A DNA stretch of 56,713 bases. Source: Spirogloea muscicola (Eukaryota; Streptophyta; Zygnematophyceae; Spirogloeales; Spirogloeaceae). Made by a program: the position numbers and the translations under genes. Position 1 is the stretch's first letter, and each line of letters opens with the position of its first letter. Location: assembly GCA_009602725.1 (NCBI GenBank), contig WELB01000001.1, positions 2,189,046-2,245,758 on the forward strand, written 5' to 3'. Below the pieces are notes generated by a model, which ran no database searches, had not been told where the DNA came from, and worked only from the letters and a program-made list of their open reading frames with translations. Of the stretch, positions 47,201 to 56,713 are shown piece after piece.

Positions 47201-49247
47201 AGGCGCATGATGATATAGGCTTTTCTAAGTACAAATGCTGGGCACACATCTCCTCTCCAGTGCATGTGTGACAGACCTTGGGAATCTTGGGCACGCGCCG
47301 GGCCTCATTGCTTTCCAGCGCCGCCTGCAGGGCCACTAGATGCTCCTGCATGCTCTCGCTCTTCGCGTCCAAGGCTCCATCAAGCGCCTCCACCTGTGCG
47401 GTCAGGCCCGAGCCGCGGACACCTTGGAGCACGCCTTCGAGGTACTGCCGCACCAGGGCCGTGCCCTTGCCAAGCAGTCCGCTACCCCCACCTCCAGTGG
47501 TGTTGCCGCCCTTGCCCTTCTTTCCGCTGCCCTCCTTTCCCCGCCCTACACCGCCGCCCTTCCGCTGCTCGCCAGCCCCAACCTCGGCCCGTGGTGCAGT
47601 GTCCGAAGCATCCTTGCCAGCAGATCGTGCTGCGGTGCTGGCCTCCCGGCTCTTCAGGAGCTGGAGGCTGGCAACGGCCTCCAATGCAGAAAGCTCTCGC
47701 GCCAGGTCCAAGCAGGCAACACACTTGCGCGCGGCGAGCACCGCCGGCAGGCCACCGCCGTCGACGAGGTCGGCCGCCGAGATGGCTGAAGACACCTCAT
47801 CAGCCGCCGACTGAATGGCTGCCACAGTCTCTGAGGCAATGCCCAGGGCGCCAGAGAGCTCCGCTGCCGAGAGCTCGCCTCCAGGCTGCGCCTGGTACAA
47901 GTACAGAAGGTGCCGGCACTGGCGGCCATCACCTCCAGCGCAAAAGCTCCAGCACACTGACAAATGGCCTGATGTGTGAACACTAGCAACTCCAGGTCCT
48001 GCACCCATCGCTGCGGCCTCACCTCGTGCCGCGACAGGACCTCGATGACTTTGGACGTGCGGCGCACGCTGCTGGAGGCCAGGGGCACGAGCGAGCGAAG
48101 GAGGCCGGTGACGTGCGTCGCCACCAGCGGGCAGGGGATGAAGGTGCTGCCCAGCTTGCCATTCGAGGCAGCATCAGCGGCATCGGTTGCCCCGCTGAGC
48201 TCGGCCTTGACGCTGCCAGCAACCGACTTCAAAGCCTCCCGTACTGCACTTCAGAAAAATGCGCGGCAGGTCGTATGAGGCCACTGGAGATCTGTATGTC
48301 ACGCTCGCCAGAGCCCCGACGTACCTGCTGCAGCTATGATGGATGCAGCCCCATGAAGCCTTTCGCAGCATGCACATCAACCAGCCTACATTGGGGGACA
48401 ACCAAGACACGCCTTCTGCAGAGGCATGACAACTGTGCAAGCCGTGGAGCGCGTGCACACCTAGGCCGTGGCACTGGGGGAGGGCATTGATGGCGGCGAG
48501 GCTGACGCCGTCCTTGCGAGGGTTGACGAGCTTGGAGCCGGCCAGGAGAGCGCGGAGCTCCGAGGCGGCCTCGGCCTGTGACTTGTGCACCGGGCCCTCA
48601 GCGCCGCCGCCGAGGTCGAGAGCAGCCGTGTAGGCCTGCAGAGCCTCGCAGGACAGCGCCGCAACGCCGTCCGCCGCACGCAGCAGCACTCGCGCGTCGT
48701 GGACCGCCAGCGCCGCCACGCCGGCGCTGGCGGCGGCGGTCTCAAGCAGAGCGCGGTGCTCGGCCGCCGTGACGCCGGAGGGCGCCGCGGCCAGGATCGC
48801 TGCCAGCGCTGCTAGCACGGCCAAGTCCCCGTCGGCAGCCGGCAGAGTCGGCGGCGGCGGCCCGCCGGAGGCGCCGAGAAGGGCGGCGAGGCCGTTGACC
48901 AACGCCGGGCGGACTCCGCGCCCGGGACCGCCCCGGAGCAGCGCAGCCAGCACCGCCGTCGCGACAGCACGCGCCTGCTCTGGCGGCAGCGCTGGCTGCG
49001 CCGGCGGCCCGTCGTGGCCGTCCTCGACGCCGCCGCCGTCGCCGTCGATGTCGAGCTTGGCAAAGCCGCCACCATCCTCGCCAGCCGTGCCGACGCTGCG
49101 CGCCAGCCTCGCGAGCGCGGCGGCGTCGGGCACGGCGGCGTGGCCCAGCACGGCGACGGCGAACACGTCCTCCAGCGCCAAGGCCCCGACGCCCACGGCC
49201 ACGGCGGGGGCGCGGCCGGCGCCGCCGCCGGCGTCCGCAGCGGCCAT
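44300..49247 (-). CDS. Histidyl-tRNA synthetase with plant-type N-terminal extension
   Basis: Exons in phase: 49247-48461, 48243-48023, 47891-47277, 47148-46969, 46813-46712, 46593-46432, 46283-46149, 45904-45623, 45487-45425, 45256-45179, 44899-44732, 44461-44300 (about 984 aa). An extra exon about 47999-47932 is possible. Residues from about 535 form the class II catalytic core: [55 protein letters not shown], motif 2 VYRRDNP...[15 protein letters not shown], the HisA motif [15 protein letters not shown] and the HisB motif [13 protein letters not shown]. The anticodon-binding domain ends the protein ([16 protein letters not shown]). The first 530 residues match the long Ala/Leu-rich extension of plant cytosolic HisRS, related to the aromatic-lyase fold ([27 protein letters not shown]). 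A Lys/Gly-rich linker ([13 protein letters not shown]) precedes the core. Confidence 0.9.
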
Positions 49248-49298
49248 GGTTGTCTCCGGCAGCTGTCTCTTTGTAACCAATATATGGAATATCAACTT

Positions 49299-49350
49299 TC
49301 CAGCAGAGGGCGATGGCAGTGAGTGGCCAGCCCAGAAATATGGCGAATGA
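49299..49350 (+). repeat. H2 hairpin module at the HisRS promoter
   Basis: CCAGCAGAGGGCGATGGCAG, TGAGTGGCCAGCCC, AGAAATATGGCGAATGAAC. It lies 52-103 bases upstream of the HisRS start codon, probably in its 5' UTR or core promoter. It is free-standing, with no LINE coding sequence next to it. Confidence 0.75.
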
Positions 49351-49839
49351 ACAAAGCTCGAGATAAACTGGACAAATATGCGCTTTCCCAGAGCTCTCCC
49401 GGGTAGAAGAAACACTTTATCACGATCGGAAGGGCCAGGAGCCCCTGGAATGACGGCGACACCGCCACAGTCCCGTGGGCTTTTCCGCGGCCCCTCGTCC
49501 CCAAACCCTAGGTCGAGGCCGCCGCGACTCCTCCAAAACCCCGGGCCGCCGCCGGGCGTCGCCGCCCCCCGCCATTGCCCGCCTCTCGACGCCCGAGCCG
49601 GCTCCTCCGCTGCCACTCCCGCCGCTGCTGCCGCCTCCGCCACACCAATCGCACCATCTGCATCGCCACCACCACTAGTGCCGCTTTCTCAACCAACTCC
49701 CCCACTGCCGGCCATGCCATTGCCCCCATCGCTGCGTTCGCCGCCGCCGCCGTCGCTACCGCCTCCACCTTCGGGACCGCCAGCTCCGCCGCCTTCGTCT
49801 CCACACCGCTCGCCAAAGCCCGCTGCCGTGTAAACACTG

Positions 49840-52050
49840 TCAGCGGCCCTGCAAAAGTGGGCGGACCAGGCAGGCCAGTTCCTTCCGCGCCATCCCCGCC
49901 TAGGCCTCGTCACTGGCAGTGGCTCGCCGACCTCGACCTGGCAGCGGTCCACAGACAGGCGGCCCTTCCGCTCCTCCGCCATGTTCCCCGCTGGGTGCGC
50001 CCGCACCTTCGTCGAGCCCGCCGCCCCGTGATGCAGCGAATTGTGGCGGACCACCGCGACGAAGCGTCGTGGAAGCTGTTCCTCCGTCCTCCGGCTGCTG
50101 AGTCCTTCCAGCCCCCGGCTGCTGGGGCGCAACTACAAAGGCCGCAGTCAGGAGCCAACAGCCCCTCCTGGAGCGTGTCTTTCGGTCGGAGAGCGGGAGG
50201 TGGGAGGAGCTCCTGGCACGGCACGACGCTGCAGTTGCCACATCGGCAGCCAACCACAGTGCCACACGGGCGGCGCCAGACAGGGTCCGGAGCTCTCGGC
50301 TTTGGCCATGCAGGCGAGCTCTCCAGGGCGGTGCAGGCTTTGGACGACTCGGTGCTGGCGCCCACGAATGAGGATACGAGGGAGGCTCTTGAGACCCTCC
50401 ACCCCCCGGCACGCTCTCCCCTGCCCCTGTGGAGGTTGGACACTGACGCCCTCCGCAAGGCTCTGCAGAGCAACCGCTGCGCAGCTGCCGGGGGGTGGAG
50501 GGTCTCATGGGTGGAGTGAGTCACGGGCCTCCCTCGTCTCCTCATTCGTAGGCGCCAGCGCCGAGTCGTCCAAAGCCTGCACCGCCCTGGCGAGCTCCCC
50601 TGCCAAAGCGGAGAGCTCGGCGGACGCTGGCTGCCCTGTCTGGCGCTGCCTGTGCGTCTACGGTTGGCTGCGGCCACTGCAACGTCATGGCGTGCCAGAA
50701 GTTCCTTCCACCTCCCGCTCTCGAACAGAAAGAAGAAAGTCAGGTTTGTTGGCCCTGACTGCGGCCCTCTTGAGTTGCTGGTCGGGGAAAAGAAAGAAAA
50801 GCTTCAACGACGACTCGGCGGTGGTCCGCCACAATCCGCTGCATCACATGCTCACCGAGCACCTGGGGAGGGGAATATGGCTGACTTTTGGGCGCTGCAG
50901 CAGGTGTGTCAGCACCTTGTCGGGATAATGTTCCGGCCACCATCCGAGACGTCCTCAGCACCAGTACGTTGCTCGCCCTTGACAAGGTGAACGGATGGAT
51001 TTGGCCAATCGCCATTGAGGAAGTGCTCTACCGCCTGGTGGGGCGCATCCTGTGGCAGCAGCACGCTGGGCAGGCCCATGCTCACCTAGCGCTTGACCAG
51101 TACGGAGCAGGCCTGCAGAGCGGCTGCGTGTGGTCGTGCACATCAGTTCGGGCCACCCTTGACCTGCACCCAGGGTGGACGGTCCTCGCGGTGGATGTCC
51201 CAAGTGCGTACAACAGCGTGGCTCGGGACGTCATCGCCGAGGAGCTGAGGGAGGCCTTCCTCAGCCTCCTGCCCTTCTTCCGGCTTGGCTACGGTCAGCC
51301 GAGCGGCTTGCCGTGGAGAACAAGAATCGGTGTGGTGGAGATCCGTCAGTCTGCCACAGGCACACGGCAAGGGGATGCACTGGCGGGCCTTTTTACGCGC
51401 TGGCTCACACCCGCGCGCTGTCGTGGTTTTCAGCACTTTCCGCCCCTTCGGACCTTGTCTATTTATTTCGGGCTGGCTGTACACAGCGCTCGCCCCATTT
51501 GGACTAACTTGCTCTCAATCCGACAACTGGGAGCTGACACTCTTCTCCACACGCGACGCGCCCTCCTCGTCGGCATCACGCGCGGAGGTAAGAGGGGTCC
51601 CTGCATCAGCACAAATGTTGTGACTACTGACTCCGTCGACTCCGCCAACCCCACCAAATTGGCTGCAGAGGCAGGGCACACAGTTGGCAAGGTTGCGGGC
51701 GGTAGACAGCGGAAGTATGCGGATCACCCTGCCAGATATGATTTTGTGGCGCTGGCGGTGGACGTGCACGGGGCCTTTGGCAATCGGTGGCTGGCCGTCC
51801 TGTAGCGCTTTGTACGGCGGGCCATCAATCGTGGTCAGGGACAGCATGGTGAGCTGCCCGGCTTCATCGTTGCCGGTCGCTTGCTCAAGTGTTCTGATTG
51901 TCGCTCTCTGTCTCATTTCATCGTATCGAGGCTCATGCATGCAATTGCTGGCAGGCCGCATGTTAGCTGCTGTTTTGATGGGTGGTTTATTTCCAGCTGC
52001 AAATGACACCGACTTGCGGCTGCTGACTAGGGGTTGGGCCCCGACTTGTT
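49840..52050 (+). mobile_element. Decayed non-LTR retrotransposon (LINE) with reverse-transcriptase remnant
   Basis: 49900-50520 encodes the region before the polymerase (VMQRIVADHRDEASWKLFL, GELSRAVQALDDSVLAPTNE). 50520-50900 repeats it in the opposite orientation. From about 50940 the plus strand encodes reverse-transcriptase motifs: VLSTSTLLALDKVNG, YRLVGRILWQQHAGQA, LDQYGAGLQSG, the catalytic-A-like AVDVPSAYNSVARDV and the B-motif-like TGTRQGDALAGLF. The [YF]ADD box is missing; in its place a reverse-form hairpin module (51441-51505) interrupts the frame. Then come VVTTDSVDSANPTK, RKYADHPARYDFVALAVDVH, a frame change, and NDTDLRLLTRGW near 52000-52035. The element cannot encode an active enzyme. 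It defines the full order of the tail fragments scattered through the window. Confidence 0.8.
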
Positions 52051-52094
52051 GTAGCCACTTGCATAGCTGTGCTTTGTTTGCTCTTTTCGGTCTA

Positions 52095-52250
52095 AACCTT
52101 GTCCATTCTTTGTGAGCTGGCTTTTCACAGCCCTAGGCCCCTTTGGAAGAGCCACTTGCTTGCTTCCAAACGCCCCGTGAACGTCAACTGCCAACGACCA
52201 CAGTCTCGGACTTGCAGGCTGGTCCGCATATTGAGCTCCTGACCTCAATA
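52095..52250. repeat. Hairpin module and minus-strand LINE fragment
   Basis: 52095-52152 is a reverse-form module (CCTTGTCCATTCTTTGTGAG, CTGGCTTTTCACAGCCC, CCCCTTTGGAAGAGCC), in the correct place after the LINE tail. It is joined to a minus-strand piece (52150-52248) that encodes YADQPASPRLWSLAVDVHGA and FGSKQVAL, a tail fragment in the opposite orientation. Confidence 0.7.
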
Positions 52251-52384
52251 GAAGGCACCCTGCGTCAATTTCGCTGCGGCCGTTGCAGGGCGAATCGTGG
52301 TTCCTGACTTCTGCGGCTGCTGAAAAGGGCAGAAGGCCTGTCCAAGGACGGACGCTGTGTACGTGATAGGTCTCTGCCCAAACA

Positions 52385-52960
52385 AGGCGGCGCCAATTTA
52401 AGAATTACACTGTTCAGGGTTTAGTGCAAAGAATGGGGCTACACAAAGCGAAGCCCTATGCTAAGTGCAGCTGAGGTAACAGTGCAAGAGCTGGATGAAG
52501 TGGGCCACGCGCCCGCGTTGCGCATGACAGGAGGCCAAAGCGAACTCACAGATCATGCTGACGGCAGAGGGCATGCAATCAAGGGGCTTCAGGCACTGAC
52601 AAGCGAGCACATACAAGTATGACAGACTGAGTCTCCGAGCCTCGGTTTCTGTCTGTTGTGCTGCTCGTCCCCTTCTTAGTCCCGTCCGTCTGAGACCTTC
52701 AACCGGCAACTGCTGTCGACCACAACCTCGTCCTGTTGGCCTATGAAGGCGGGATCACGGTCGCCTGAGACTGCTGATTAAGAATACCAATCTGCACATT
52801 GTCAATAAGTTATGCCGTTTGGCTGGCTTCCACAGCCACTGCCTCCTTCAATTGAGCTTTGTGCGCTGGCATTACACGTTACTGACATTTGGGGCCAGTG
52901 GCTTGACCTCCTCGACCTCCTCCAGCGGCTTGCAAAGCCACTGCCTTGAATTTCAAGAGT
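52385..52960 (+). repeat. Second-family hairpin copy, H2 module and LINE fragment
   Basis: 52405-52470 is the third copy of the AGTGCAAAG / GGGGCTACA / AGCCCTATGC repeat. 52805-52850 is a reverse-form H2 module (TTTGGCTGGCTTCCACAGCC, ACTGCCTCCTTC). 52885-52945 reads in frame IWGQWLDLLDLLQRLAKPLP, matching the DVHGAFG-KWLDLLQRLAR part of the LINE tail. 52961-53280 shows only a fragment like a hairpin (GACCTGGGGCAGCC, about 53057) and the presumed promoter of the next gene. Confidence 0.55.
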
Positions 52961-53280
52961 TGTTCCTTATTTCAGAGCTGATATGCCCTACAGCATTTTC
53001 CCCCTCCAGGAGCTTCTCTACCTTCTCCTGAGACGTTGTACTTTCTCTTGGCTGACCTGGGGCAGCCACCGTTCCCTTAAGAGTGCGCTTCTTCGCAGTC
53101 ACCTGCCTCTTCCATTCCGCCTCTTAGGCACATCAGAGCGAGGTGCTGCGACACAGCTACAAGCTGTCGGTGGCTGCATTCTGCGTCAGCCAGGTCTTGA
53201 AGCTGCAAGGTCATCCAAGGGGGGTGCCAGCGCAGGTCCTGCCTGCGACCAGCGGAAGGCTGCGGCAGTCCCGCAGCTGG

Positions 53281-54249
53281 ATGCACATGGCGACGAGACT
53301 GCTGTGGCCGCTGTTTGCCAGATGGCGCCTGGCCAGCAGCAGCTCCGCCTGGCCAGCGCCGCCGCCGCAGGTGACGGCCGTGACTGTAAGGCACGGTGGC
53401 AAGGTGAGGGCCCGCTCGCTATGGCCAATGTGGCAGCCGCCGCAAAAGTCGCTTCAAATTGTCACCACCACCACTGCACCCAGCAGGGCAGGCCTCCCGT
53501 TTGCTGCGGCACGTGGCTTAGCGCCGCTCCGCCGCAAACTCAGGTGGGCGCAGGCACTGGAGGTTGAGTACTCCGGCGGCACCACCGACACGTTCTGTGC
53601 GGAGCTCCTCCGTGTGGAGAGCCCCGCCGCAGACAGTTGCGGCCTGAGAAGTGCGGCTGCAGCACCTGGCATATGGCGGGTGTGGCGGCTGCACCCACTG
53701 CACAGTTCTGCTTTTCATACTAGCAGAGGAAATGCCACATCTCGTCCTCAGTCCGACCTGCTGCTACTGGCCTGTATGCAGGTTGTGGCAGGTCGGCGGC
53801 ATGTAAGCATACTCAACGTGGAGCCGGTGGGCCACTACGCTATACGGTGAGCATGCCACAGCTGCCACAGGCAGCGCCATGGAGCATATTCTCTGCACCT
53901 TTCTATGAACCCCACATGTACAATCCGCCCCAACCCACACTGTTCCCAAGGGCCACCTACCCAGGTTGCTGGCAGTCGCTCATTGATGCATGCCAGCTCC
54001 TGCCAAGGGACTGTTCTTGAGAATGTTCTTCGGTGATGGGCTTCCTGGGACAAATGGAGCGCACATTGACTTGCGGATGGTGGGACATGTGTCTGCATGA
54101 CCAGGATCCTTTTTGATGACCTGCACAGCACCGGCATCTACAGCTGGGGCTTTCTGCATGAGCTCGGGCGCAGCAAATTTGCACGGATGCGCGCTTACAT
54201 CCACGCTCTCCGTGAGCGGCGTCTCAGCCGCAATCCTGCTAGACAATGA
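53281..54249 (+). CDS. DUF971 (GBBH-like N-terminal domain) protein, probably mitochondrial
   Basis: Three exons in phase: 53281-53679, 53782-53846, 54105-54249 (202 aa). The start MHMATRLLWPLFARWRLASS is rich in Arg, Leu and Ser with no acidic residue, as in mitochondrial presequences; a second ATG lies two codons on. From about residue 85 the DUF971 domain is clear: LEVEYSGGTTDTFCAELLRV and ESPAAD, then AGRRHVSILNVEPVGHYAIR, ILFDDLHSTGIYSWGFLHEL and FARMRAYIHALRERRLSRNP. In animals this domain forms the N-terminus of gamma-butyrobetaine and trimethyllysine hydroxylases; in plants and bacteria it stands alone, as here, with no assigned reaction. No dioxygenase domain follows. The end of exon 1 (tgg cgg before GTGTGG) is the least certain junction. 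Confidence 0.82.
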
Positions 54250-54805
54250 CGTGGACACATACCAAAACGACAGACATGGAGCTACATGCACGGAACCTCA
54301 GAGCTTGCCTGCTTCAGTAGCACAGCACCAGGGCCCGACATACAGCATACACAAGCCTCGTCAAACATGCACACTGGCACTTGGACCTCAGCCTGTTCAA
54401 GCACAGGGCTGCATATTCACACGGCAGGCTTGCACAGGCCACCTCAAGAGTTGCTGAGTGCTTTGAGAGTAGCTGAATGCTTTGAGAGCAAACACAAAAG
54501 AAGCCTCGGCTTGTACAAGGAGTATGCGACTGTCAAGCCTGCATGCCAAGGCCTGCAGCTTACGACACAGCCGTAAACTGAAGACTGCTGCAGCAGCTCA
54601 CTTGTGCATTGAGCACACACTCAATGACAGCATTGCTGTCCTGCTGTCCTGCGGCTTACCGGGATGGTCGGGCCCTTGCTTCAGCATGGCGCCAATTGCC
54701 AAGAGCTTAAGGTTTTTGTTCCCAATGCTACTCGATTGCACTTAGTAACCAGTGCCCTCGAAAAGCCCTCACTCTTAGAACCACTACTTGAAGTCGCCAT
54801 TGCTG
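54250..54805. other. Convergent intergenic region
   Basis: This is the 3' flank between the DUF971 gene (+) and the CCHC gene (-). A short direct repeat (GAGTAGCTGAATGCTTTGAG against GAGTGCTTTGAG) lies at 54453-54488. Nothing else was recognised. Confidence 0.5.
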
Positions 54806-55893
<1,088 letters not shown>

Positions 55894-55987
55894 TTGGGTT
55901 GTCTCATAGCTCGACCTAGACTGCTAGCACATCACGTGTCACACCACCACAGCACTGTAGACGTCCAGGGGGCTGAGCCATGCGGTC
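55894..55987. promoter_or_regulatory. Short divergent promoter, CCHC / TPR-like genes
   Basis: Only 94 bases separate the two proposed start codons on opposite strands. It must contain both 5' UTRs unless the true starts lie further in. No box could be assigned. Confidence 0.4.
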
Positions 55988-56713
55988 ATGGTTTCCTGCT
56001 CCATCTGGGAGCCTGGCCAAGACCGAAACGGCACGGTTCGGGAGACGAGGGCGGACCTGGTAGCTGTCGTAGGCATTGTCGGCGTCGGCCCCCCCGCCCT
56101 TCTGCGCCTTGGCCGGCGCGTCGGCCAAGGCGGCCGCGGCGGCGCCGGCGCCGGCGCCGGCGGAGCCGACGACGACGACGGCGACGCTAGTGCCGGCGGC
56201 GGCTTCTGGGAGGGCCAGGAGGGCCGCGAGAAGCTGAGCGAGATCGAGGAGCTCAAGGAGCTCATGGCAGAGGCTGACGCACTGCGGCAGCGCGACGAGG
56301 CAGGCGCCGGCGATGCCGCCGCGGCGTCCGGCGCACACGCCGAGTCTGAGGAGGAGAAGGCGGCCCGCTTCCGAGAGCAGCTGGCGCAGGTGAGCCCCGC
56401 AAGCCTGTGCTGTGCAGGCCGCCCTAATCCTAGCTCCCTGAAACCTAACCCTAGACCCTAAACCCTAAACTCCTCAAACCCTAAACCCCAACCCCTACCG
56501 TAAACCCTAAACCCTTAACCCGTGCTGCGGTGATCTGGGGCGCCCACGTTGGTCACCCGCCCTGATTGCGGCGGAGTGCGCAGAAAGCCAAGGAGCAAGC
56601 GGAGCGGCGCAGGGAGGCGGAGACGCTCTTCCGCTTCGGGCAGAAGGCGTACGAGCGCGGCATGTACGACAAGTCCGTCGACATCCTCGAGGCCGCGCTC
56701 GGCAACGTCCCGC
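55988..56713 (+). CDS. TPR-like protein, 5' part only
   Basis: Exon 1 is 55988-56389 and exon 2 begins at 56584 and runs off the window; the phase is kept. Exon 1 starts with a hydrophobic, weakly basic region (VAVVGIVGVGPPALLRLGRR), a Gly/Ala/Asp-rich stretch, then a helical, charged segment (REKLSEIEELKELMAEADAL, EEEKAARFREQLAQ). Exon 2 reads AKEQAERRREAETLFRFGQK and AYERGMYDKSVDILEAALGN, which has the A/G-Y...G.Y..A...L..AL pattern of a tetratricopeptide repeat, as in several plastid TPR proteins. Identity beyond that is open, and the ATG at 55988 is a guess. Confidence 0.55.
56440..56521 (+). repeat. Interstitial telomere-like array in an intron
   Basis: About ten imperfect units of CCCTAAA, AACCCTAA and CCCCTA fill much of the intron 56390-56583 of the TPR-like gene. 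The unit is the plant-type telomere repeat. Confidence 0.85.

Noticed and set aside
47932-47999. Extra 66-base exon in the HisRS gene
   Set aside because: It would require a 41-base intron, and the flanking exons are already in phase without it; kept only as a possibility in the gene entry.
49378-49833. Proline-rich plus-strand ORF of 151 aa
   Set aside because: Low-complexity CCN codons in a GC-rich patch between the HisRS promoter and the LINE; no signal peptide, no motif, and the opposite strand is equally open.

Overview
The window is nuclear DNA of a photosynthetic eukaryote of the green lineage, most likely a unicellular green alga. The evidence is: compact genes with many short introns and GT-AG junctions that keep phase; a plastid-type pyruvate kinase with a transit-peptide-like first exon; a LAV (ABI3/FUS3-type) B3 domain; a WAV3-type RING/VWA protein; a plant-type histidyl-tRNA synthetase with a long N-terminal extension; and (CCCTAAA)n-like arrays of the plant telomere type inside introns. 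First exons and promoters are very GC-rich and hold the assembly gaps (23771-23811, 40431-41029) and three single N bases. I cannot tell chlorophyte from early streptophyte alga with certainty.

Gene layout, with exons rebuilt by hand from splice sites and family conservation: RING + VWA (WAV3-type) protein (+, 2208-6424); an unrecognised multi-exon candidate (+, about 11069-12862); LEA_2 protein (-, 13686-14619); CZIB/UPF0587 zinc-binding protein (+, 15247-16105); plastid pyruvate kinase (-, 16943-21352); proline-rich type I membrane protein (+, 23523-24168, with gap); acetyl-CoA C-acetyltransferase (-, 24798-28217); P-class PPR protein (+, about 28964-31632); homeodomain + B3 protein (+, 34370-38575); metallophosphatase of the purple acid phosphatase family (+, 40374-42885, first part lost in a gap); histidyl-tRNA synthetase (-, 44300-49247); DUF971 protein with a mitochondrial-like leader (+, 53281-54249); CCHC zinc-knuckle/RS-like protein (-, 54806-55893); and the start of a TPR-like protein (+, 55988 to window end). 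Most neighbours are divergent or convergent pairs, as is usual in compact eukaryotic genomes. They share no pathway and there is no operon logic.

Between the genes lies one dominant repeat system. It has two linked parts. (1) Broken copies of a non-LTR retrotransposon (LINE) share a conserved C-terminal tail (LAVDVHGAFG ... RLAVSLQR ... RAGRALAAASG ... LLTRGY-stop). The fullest remnant, with recognisable reverse-transcriptase motifs, is at 49840-52050. (2) A short hairpin module, GGGCTGG-loop-CCAGCCC, has fixed flanks (AGAATGGACAAGG on one side, CTCGCCCATTGAGAATA or GAGGGCGGT on the other). It occurs more than 20 times on both strands: in the LINE 3' UTR, as free-standing copies, as inverted pairs, and close upstream of several start codons.

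The two observations most worth following are the apparent ZF-HD-type homeodomain + LAV-type B3 fusion (34370-38575), which I do not know as a described architecture, and the hairpin/LINE-tail module system.
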